From an uncultured Alistipes sp. (lineage in GTDB: Bacteria; Bacteroidota; Bacteroidia; Bacteroidales; Rikenellaceae), in contig CALGRZ010000105.1 of NCBI GenBank assembly GCA_937880705.1, positions 1 to 36,240 on the forward strand: 36,240 nucleotides of DNA, given 5' to 3'. Shown in pieces: positions 30,892-36,240 of the stretch; the first letter of the stretch is position 1, and the number at the start of each line of letters is the position of its first letter. The notes below the pieces were generated by a model. The model was given only the letters and a program-made list of their open reading frames with translations. It ran no database searches and had not been told where the DNA came from. Both the position numbers and the translations under genes were made by a program.

Positions 30892-31902
30892 ATGAAATTG
30901 ATCTCTAACCTTGTGACTTCAGTGAAGGAGTCGGTTTTCGACATTAAGTGGTGGGCATCAATAGGACAGATCGTATTGGGCTGTCTGCTGGTAGCTATCG
31001 CCTTTGTGGTCTTCATCAACCCCTACGACATGGTCCCCGGTGGTATCTATGGTCTTGCGTTGGTACTCCACAACCTCTTCCCGTCAGTTCAGGTGGGTAC
31101 GTTTGGCTATATGTTCGACGTGCCTCTGATCCTCACCGCACTGCTTATCTTCGGCGGTAAGTTCGGTGGTCGCACGATCTTCGCATCGTTCATCACCCCC
31201 GGTTTGATGAACATCCTCGACTACCTGGTATATCCCAACCAGGCCGCTATCGAGGCCCTCGACCCCGCCCTGCTTATGGGTGGCGTGGTTGACCTGTCGA
31301 ACCACCTTATGTTGGCCGCCATCGTGGGTGGTTGCTTCAGTGGCGCAGGTGTAGGTATCGTAATTCGCAACAACGCCGCTACGGGTGGTACCGACATCAC
31401 CGGTATGCTGCTGCATAAGTTCGCCAAGATGAAGTTCGCCAATGGCGTGCTGCTCTCGGATGCCATCATCGTGTTGAGCGGTCTTATTGTCATCGGCTTT
31501 GGCGTAGGTCTGCCCGAGGGCAAGGAGGCACAGGGTCTGCTGCTGTCGCTCTACTCGGCCGTATGTATCTTCGTCAACGCCAAGGTGCTGGGCTTCACCA
31601 TCGACGGTGCCTCGCGCGACAAACTGCTCTTCATCATCTGCGAGGAGCACTCGGAGGCTATGCGCAACTACATCCTTCACGACCTGAACCGTGGCGGAAC
31701 ATATATCAAGGCTACGGGTATGTACTCGCACGACGACAAGGAGATGATCTTCCTGGTTATCAACCGCAAGGAGGTGCGCAACGTGCAGCATAAGATCAAG
31801 GAGTTCGATCCTCGCTCGTTCGTGGTTGTTACCGACGCATACGACACCTTTGGTGAGGGCTTCAAGCCCTTCCCCGAGGAGGATGGCATGCCCGTTGAGT
31901 AA
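30892..31902 (+). CDS. YitT family membrane protein with C-terminal DUF2179 domain
   Basis: A 336-residue protein of the YitT family. The N-terminal two thirds have about five to six membrane helices with the family segments FINPYDMVPGGIYGLALVLH and RNNAATGGTDITGMLLHKF. The C-terminal soluble domain (about 235-325, DUF2179, including TKATGMYSHDDKEMIF with YIKATG in place of the first residues) is a small regulatory-looking fold. Transport of an ion or metabolite is suspected for the family but not shown. The stop is 9 bp from the preferred miaB start, so the two are co-transcribed; functional link unclear. Confidence 0.9.
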   Translation: MKLISNLVTSVKESVFDIKWWASIGQIVLGCLLVAIAFVVFINPYDMVPGGIYGLALVLHNLFPSVQVGTFGYMFDVPLILTALLIFGGKFGGRTIFASFITPGLMNILDYLVYPNQAAIEALDPALLMGGVVDLSNHLMLAAIVGGCFSGAGVGIVIRNNAATGGTDITGMLLHKFAKMKFANGVLLSDAIIVLSGLIVIGFGVGLPEGKEAQGLLLSLYSAVCIFVNAKVLGFTIDGASRDKLLFIICEEHSEAMRNYILHDLNRGGTYIKATGMYSHDDKEMIFLVINRKEVRNVQHKIKEFDPRSFVVVTDAYDTFGEGFKPFPEEDGMPVE

Positions 31903-31911
31903 TAATTGCTT

Positions 31912-33276
31912 ATGACTATGACTAACAACATACCAATGAATAGTTTGCGACCTCTGACCGGCAGCGGTCGCAAACTCTATATCGAGACCTATGGTTGCCA
32001 GATGAACGTCGGCGACTCGGAGATTGTAGTATCTATAATGCAGGAGGAGGGCTACCGCTATACCACCTCGTTGGAGGAGGCCGACATCGTGCTTATCAAC
32101 ACCTGCTCGATACGCGACAATGCCGAGCAGCGCATCTGGGGTCGTTTGAGCGAGATGCGCCGCATGCGCAAGCAGAAGCCCTCGCTTATCATCGGCATCA
32201 TCGGCTGCATGGCCGAGCGTCTTAAGGAGGAGCTCACCAAGGGTAATACCGGCGTGGATATCGTCGCAGGCCCCGACTCATACCGCGATCTGCCCAACCT
32301 GGTACGCAGTGTTGATGAGGGTGGCAAGGGTGTCAACGTGGAGCTCTCGAAGGAGGAGACCTATGCCGAGATAGCCCCTGTACGCCTCGATGCCAATGGT
32401 GTGAGTGCCTTTATCGCCATCATGCGTGGCTGCAACAACTACTGCTCATACTGCGTTGTACCCTACACCCGAGGCATTGAGCGCAGCCGTGAGGCCGACA
32501 CCATCGTTGCCGAGGCACGCTCGCTCTTCGAGAATGGCTACCGCGAGGTCACGCTGCTCGGTCAAAACGTGAACTCTTACCGCACGGGCGAGGTTGACTT
32601 TCCCGAACTCTTAAGACGTGTGGCCGAGATATCGCCCCTGCTGCGTGTGCGTTTTGCTACGTCACACCCCAAGGATATCAGCGATAAGCTCCTCGAGACT
32701 ATGGCCTCGATGCCCAACATCTGCAAGGCCATACACCTCCCTGCACAGTCAGGCTCTACGGAGATGCTCAAGCGCATGAACCGCAAGTACACACGCGAGT
32801 GGTACCTGGAGCGCGTAGCAGCCATACGTCGCTACATGCCCGACTGCGCCATCACCACCGACCTCATCGCGGGCTTTGCCCACGAGAGCGAGGAGGAGCA
32901 TCAGGCTACCCTATCGCTTATGCGCGAGGTGGGCTACGACTTCGCCTATATGTTCAAGTACTCGGAGCGTCCCGGCACCTTTGCACAGCGCAACCTCGGT
33001 GATGACATCCCCGAGGATGTCAAGACACGCCGCCTCACGGAGATCATCGACCTGCAGAACACCCTCTCGGAGGAGAGCAACAAGCGCGATGTGGGCAAGG
33101 AGTTCGAGATATTGGTTGAGTGCGTGTCGAAGCGCAGTGACGAGCAGCTCTCGGGTCGCACATCACAGAATAAGATGGTTGTCTTTGACCGTGGCAACCA
33201 CCGCGTTGGCGACTATGTCAAGGTTCGCATCACAGGATGCTCCTCGGCAACGCTCTTCGGTGAGGAGATCGCCTAA
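31912..33276 (+). CDS. miaB: tRNA-2-methylthio-N6-dimethylallyladenosine synthase
   Basis: MiaB, a radical-SAM methylthiotransferase that converts i6A37 to ms2i6A37 in tRNAs reading UNN codons. The 454-residue protein has the N-terminal auxiliary-cluster cysteines ([34 protein letters not shown]), the radical-SAM motif CNNYCSYC, the substrate segment [20 protein letters not shown], and a C-terminal TRAM domain ([18 protein letters not shown]). The ATG at 31912 is chosen; a TTG at 31906 is less likely. A terminator follows 19 bp after the stop. Confidence 0.96.
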   Translation: MTMTNNIPMNSLRPLTGSGRKLYIETYGCQMNVGDSEIVVSIMQEEGYRYTTSLEEADIVLINTCSIRDNAEQRIWGRLSEMRRMRKQKPSLIIGIIGCMAERLKEELTKGNTGVDIVAGPDSYRDLPNLVRSVDEGGKGVNVELSKEETYAEIAPVRLDANGVSAFIAIMRGCNNYCSYCVVPYTRGIERSREADTIVAEARSLFENGYREVTLLGQNVNSYRTGEVDFPELLRRVAEISPLLRVRFATSHPKDISDKLLETMASMPNICKAIHLPAQSGSTEMLKRMNRKYTREWYLERVAAIRRYMPDCAITTDLIAGFAHESEEEHQATLSLMREVGYDFAYMFKYSERPGTFAQRNLGDDIPEDVKTRRLTEIIDLQNTLSEESNKRDVGKEFEILVECVSKRSDEQLSGRTSQNKMVVFDRGNHRVGDYVKVRITGCSSATLFGEEIA

Positions 33277-33295
33277 TGCGGATGATATTAAGGTA

Positions 33296-33323
33296 AAAGC
33301 AGGCTTCTTGGCCTGCTTTTTTT
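33296..33323 (+). terminator. Terminator of miaB
   Basis: AAAGCAGGC pairs with GCCTGCTTT around a short TTCTTG loop, then a T run. It separates miaB from repeat copy 3. Confidence 0.92.
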
Positions 33324-33334
33324 GTGGGAGGGGA

Positions 33335-33490
33335 GGTAGAAATAGGAAGAGATAGGACGGATAGGAAGTTTAGGGATAGCATGTTGCTCACGGATAAACG
33401 TCGGCCGCGCTTATACCCATTAAGTCCTATTAAGTCCTATTAAGTCCTATTGACTGCGCAAAGTCCTATCGCCTGCGCAACACCTGCGCC
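33335..33490. repeat. Dispersed intergenic repeat, copy 3 (inverted)
   Basis: The reverse complement of this stretch has the same module order as copies 1 and 2: GCGCAG-rich segment, TAGGACTTAA units (three exact 10-bp tandem TAAGTCCTAT copies at 33421-33450), a core (33371-33413, containing GCGCGGCCGAC and GAGCAACATGCTATCCCTA), then TCCTATC units. The core is closest to copy 1. It lies between the convergent miaB and transporter genes. The pyrimidine arm is shorter than in the other copies. Confidence 0.85.
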
Positions 33491-33511
33491 CACACCACAA
33501 CCCACTCAGAC

Positions 33512-34426
33512 CTACGATTGCGAGTCCGCAGATACCCCCTTATAACGCCAAATTTGGTAGCTGTTGACCATATTCTGCCATACTATATATGCCGTGGGTG
33601 CTACCGATGCTACGGGATCCAGAAAGTTGAGAGCCATCCACACGGCCAGCACTGTATTCTTCTGACCTAACGACTGCCCTCCGGCCACAACATCGCCCGC
33701 CATACGTCCCAGGGCGCGACCAACCGTAAACTGCACAAGACATATCACAAGGGCTACGCATGCAAGCTCCACCTCAACAAAGGGGTCGGCATCGGTGTCG
33801 AGGATAAAGCATGTGGTGCGTCCTATGACAAGGATCAGCGACATGAGCCAGAGGTAGAACGACAGCTGCGAGTGACGACTGAACCACTCCGTGCCACGAT
33901 GCCACAACACGCGACACATCTGCCCCAGCACAAAGGGCATAAGCAGCGTGGGTGCCACGCGCGAGATGATCTGCGCAAAGGTACAACTTCCCGTGCCGAA
34001 GGCGTGCAGGATGGTGGGGGCAACAAAGGCTGTTACGAGGTTACATATAAGGCTATAGGTAGCCATCGTGGTGACATTGGCACCGAGCATACCGCCGATG
34101 ACCACCGCGGCCATGGCAATGGGTGCAAGGACACATATCATAGCACCCTGACCTACAACATCCCCCATAAGCGGTGTGACGAGGTAGTATACCGCCACCG
34201 AGCCTACGAACTGAAAGAGCAGCATCCAGAGGTGCACCATACGGGGTCGCATGGCACGCACGTCGACGCGGCAGAACGTGAGAAAGAGCATCGCTCCGAT
34301 AAGCGAGGGGGTGAGCATATTGCCACTCATAGCCTCCAGCGCAGCGAGCTGCCGGCAGAGCAGTGCCCCGACGACCATGGCTATGGGCATCGAGATGGTC
34401 TTAATGGTGTGTCGTGAGAGTGCCAT
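33512..34426 (-). CDS. BASS (bile acid:sodium symporter) superfamily transporter
   Basis: A 304-residue membrane protein with about nine or ten hydrophobic helices. The block GQSLGQKNTVLAVWMALNFL followed by DPVASVAPTAYIVWQNMVNS resembles the sodium- and substrate-binding crossing region of bile acid:Na+ symporters, and LAPIAMAAVVIGGMLGANVT the first crossing region. Known substrates of the superfamily include bile acids, pantoate, arsenite and organic acids; none can be chosen from sequence. The frame is open from 34498, but MALSRHTIKTISMP at 34426 is one base after the stop of the amidase gene (TAA-T-ATG), so the two are translationally coupled. It is 17 kb from the bile-acid reductase cassette, so a shared role is only a possibility. 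Confidence 0.75.
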   Translation of the reverse strand: MALSRHTIKTISMPIAMVVGALLCRQLAALEAMSGNMLTPSLIGAMLFLTFCRVDVRAMRPRMVHLWMLLFQFVGSVAVYYLVTPLMGDVVGQGAMICVLAPIAMAAVVIGGMLGANVTTMATYSLICNLVTAFVAPTILHAFGTGSCTFAQIISRVAPTLLMPFVLGQMCRVLWHRGTEWFSRHSQLSFYLWLMSLILVIGRTTCFILDTDADPFVEVELACVALVICLVQFTVGRALGRMAGDVVAGGQSLGQKNTVLAVWMALNFLDPVASVAPTAYIVWQNMVNSYQIWRYKGVSADSQS

Positions 34427-34427
34427 A

Positions 34428-36240
34428 TTATCTGACGAGGTAGTTAAGCACAATCTGCATAAGGTGGTCGCGCTCTCTCGGCGTGGCGATGGTCTCAAAG
34501 GGGAAGCCTATGACCACCGTGCGCGCACTGCCATCGCGCGCCACACCTGCCGACTGGTTTGTAGCGGTGTAGCGGAGTATGGTCTGCGCACCCTTGCCCA
34601 CAGGTGCAATGACCTCGGGCGACTCGACGCAGTAGATATCCGCATTGAGGCTCTGGCAGAAGTCTATGTGTAAGGAGCTGCGCGTAAGTGACGAGCCGAG
34701 CAGCGTGGCACAGCCATCGCGCGTAGCCATGTTACCACCAAAGGTGACGCCGAGCACCTCCTCGGCAAAGCGTCGATCCTGCTCCGTGGCGTGGGGCGCA
34801 TGCCAGAGGTCTGTGAGGGCATAGCTACCCGTGACGAGCAGCGAGCCACCCTTCGAGGCGTAGTCACGCAGCTGCGCCTTAAGCTCCTCGCCAAAGGCCG
34901 CATGGCGGTAGTTCAGCGTATCACGACCTACGGCCGTGGTGCGCTGCTTGCCGAGGACGAGATCTACGGCATCGTACTCCTTGAGTGCCACACGTCCTGC
35001 CTCGACAGCACGACGTGACGACGACGAGAAGGAGTATCCCGCCTCCCTTATCGAGCCTCCGTGAAGAGCCACATAGTCAAAGGTGTTGCCGGCAATGACC
35101 TCCGTCTCATAGTCGTTGTAGCACTGTCCGAGGGCGTAGTTATCGTTCTCGGAGCGCGACAGGCGACGGTCGAAGTTGTGCTGCTCGCCGATGAAGGATA
35201 TATCCTCGATGTAGCCACAGCCACTATCGTAGCGGTTGTGGAAGCCGGCCAGCGAGTCACCCTGAACACTTAAGGGTGCTGCGACACGGTCAAAGCCATT
35301 GACCACCATCACATCGCCACGCGAGGCGGTCAAACGACACGCCGCGAGGGTCTCCGAGGGGAAGCTCTCGCCACCTTTGTTTACGGCCGTGAGGCGGTAG
35401 CTGTATATCTTGTCGGGGTCCTGCTCCACCTCGATGGAGGTAGCATCTACCCTACGGCCCGTGTCAAAGCCGCCATTGTCTACGCGCGTGTATAATATGT
35501 AGTAGTCGGGGGCTGCGGTAGGCTCCAGGGTATCTTCGGTAGGCTCCCAGCTTAAGTAGGCACCACCCTGACGCAACTCCACGCTGAAGCTATGCACGGG
35601 CAGGGGCTGCACGATATATGGCACATTGTACTGGCTCGACAGGTAGCGCAACCCCCCCTTATATATGGCTCGTGACACCGTAAAGCGGAACGAGGGGTCG
35701 AGGCCGTAGCGCATATCTGCGAAGTTTTGGTGCGAGAGCAACTCCAGCAACATCGTAGGACACCACCCCACACGCGCCTCGTAGTAGGATCTATCCCACA
35801 TGCCGCGACGTGTCCAGCGTGGCTCATACTCCGAGCGCAGGTCGTCAACTATCTGTGTCATCACCAGGTCGGTGAGGTCGCGCGAGCGCAGACGTGACAC
35901 CTCACCCTCGAACTCACCATCGTTGTCGCGCGTGCAGTAGATACCCAGCGTGCCTATGATGTCGTCGTTGAGTCGCACACCGGCATCCGAATGAAAGGCC
36001 AGGGCGAGGTCTATCGGGATATGTTTGCCCTCCTCCTCGGGTAGCATCTCGGAGCCTCCCATAAGGGCATTAACCCACTCGCCACGACACATATAGTCAT
36101 CCTTATAGTCGTTGGTATTCTTCTGCAGATTATAGACCTTCTCGTCAAAACCTGCCCACTGCAACCAATATCTCGCACCCTCACAATAGCGCGGCATACC
36201 GCTGGTAATCGGAGTATAATCGCCACCTGCCACCTGCAAC
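34428..36240 (-). CDS. Amidase_3-like / fibronectin type III secreted protein (5' end cut by window)
   Basis: The last 603 codons of a larger gene. The first 200 residues resemble N-acetylmuramoyl-L-alanine amidases of the amidase_3 type: DLALAFHSDAGVRLND carries the third zinc histidine and LLELLSHQNFADMRYG the catalytic glutamate. A fibronectin type III-like domain follows (about 220-305, including YYILYTRVDNGGF and YSYRLTAVNKGGESFPSE). The last 250 residues look like an alpha/beta domain (YDAVDLVLGKQ, SKGGSLLVTGSYALTDLW), as in GATase-like folds. Bacteroidales proteins of this type are often annotated xanthan lyase or golvesin-like. It may trim peptidoglycan fragments. The N-terminus, probably with a signal peptide, is outside the window. 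It is coupled to the BASS transporter. Confidence 0.72.
   Translation of the reverse strand, partial: LQVAGGDYTPITSGMPRYCEGARYWLQWAGFDEKVYNLQKNTNDYKDDYMCRGEWVNALMGGSEMLPEEEGKHIPIDLALAFHSDAGVRLNDDIIGTLGIYCTRDNDGEFEGEVSRLRSRDLTDLVMTQIVDDLRSEYEPRWTRRGMWDRSYYEARVGWCPTMLLELLSHQNFADMRYGLDPSFRFTVSRAIYKGGLRYLSSQYNVPYIVQPLPVHSFSVELRQGGAYLSWEPTEDTLEPTAAPDYYILYTRVDNGGFDTGRRVDATSIEVEQDPDKIYSYRLTAVNKGGESFPSETLAACRLTASRGDVMVVNGFDRVAAPLSVQGDSLAGFHNRYDSGCGYIEDISFIGEQHNFDRRLSRSENDNYALGQCYNDYETEVIAGNTFDYVALHGGSIREAGYSFSSSSRRAVEAGRVALKEYDAVDLVLGKQRTTAVGRDTLNYRHAAFGEELKAQLRDYASKGGSLLVTGSYALTDLWHAPHATEQDRRFAEEVLGVTFGGNMATRDGCATLLGSSLTRSSLHIDFCQSLNADIYCVESPEVIAPVGKGAQTILRYTATNQSAGVARDGSARTVVIGFPFETIATPRERDHLMQIVLNYLVR

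Noticed and set aside
31906..31911. TTG start for miaB
   Set aside because: An ATG six bases downstream is a normal start and the two extra residues are not part of the family.
33421..33450. Three exact 10-bp tandem units considered as a start of a CRISPR array
   Set aside because: Units are directly adjacent with no spacers and belong to the dispersed repeat copy 3.

Overview
The window looks like chromosomal DNA from a gut Bacteroidales, most likely Alistipes or another Rikenellaceae. This is inferred from moderately GC-rich genes separated by AT-rich spacers, promoters of the Bacteroidetes type (TAnnTTTG at -7, sometimes TTTG about 18-20 bp upstream), weak ribosome binding sites, and protein sequences of Bacteroidales character. 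No rRNA, tRNA, CRISPR array, transposase or prophage was seen.

Layout. (1) Positions 1-6055 are a minus-strand operon, dapB-lepB-yigZ-uvrA-M16 peptidase, with very short gaps or overlaps. (2) truA, lpdA and a C69 dipeptidase follow on the minus strand, with a complex repeat between truA and lpdA. (3) yggS and dnaK are on the plus strand. The dnaK upstream region has a good match to a sigma-54 (-24/-12) promoter preceded by TGACA/TGTCA repeats. (4) Positions 13502-16384 hold a three-gene steroid/bile-acid cassette: a protein closely resembling animal steroid 5-alpha-reductase, an Old Yellow Enzyme-type flavin reductase (candidate 5-beta-reductase) and a short-chain dehydrogenase (candidate 3-beta-hydroxysteroid dehydrogenase). 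An AsmA/DUF748 envelope protein and an FKBP lipoprotein follow without a visible terminator. (5) An SPFH (band 7) and NfeD pair is on the minus strand, then a tiny 42-codon ORF with its own promoter-like and terminator sequences. (6) Positions 22007-29491 are a histidine utilisation operon: Dabb protein, fused ftcD, hutU, hutH, hutI and a nitroreductase lipoprotein. (7) GtrA and plsY (minus) diverge from yitT-like and miaB (plus). (8) A BASS-family transporter and a truncated secreted amidase/FN3 protein close the window on the minus strand.

The main biological candidate is the cassette in (4). Trios of 5-alpha-reductase, 5-beta-reductase and 3-beta-HSDH are known in gut Bacteroidetes, where they turn 3-oxo bile acids into iso- and allo-(isoallo-) bile acids. 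Here the 5-alpha-reductase keeps the residues equivalent to the catalytic Glu57 and Tyr91 of human SRD5A2. Two less expected features are the sigma-54-like control of dnaK and a family of three dispersed intergenic repeats (6885-7080, 13134-13364, 33335-33490). Each repeat has a conserved core flanked by complementary TAGGAC-type and TCCTAT-type arms, so it could fold into a long hairpin.
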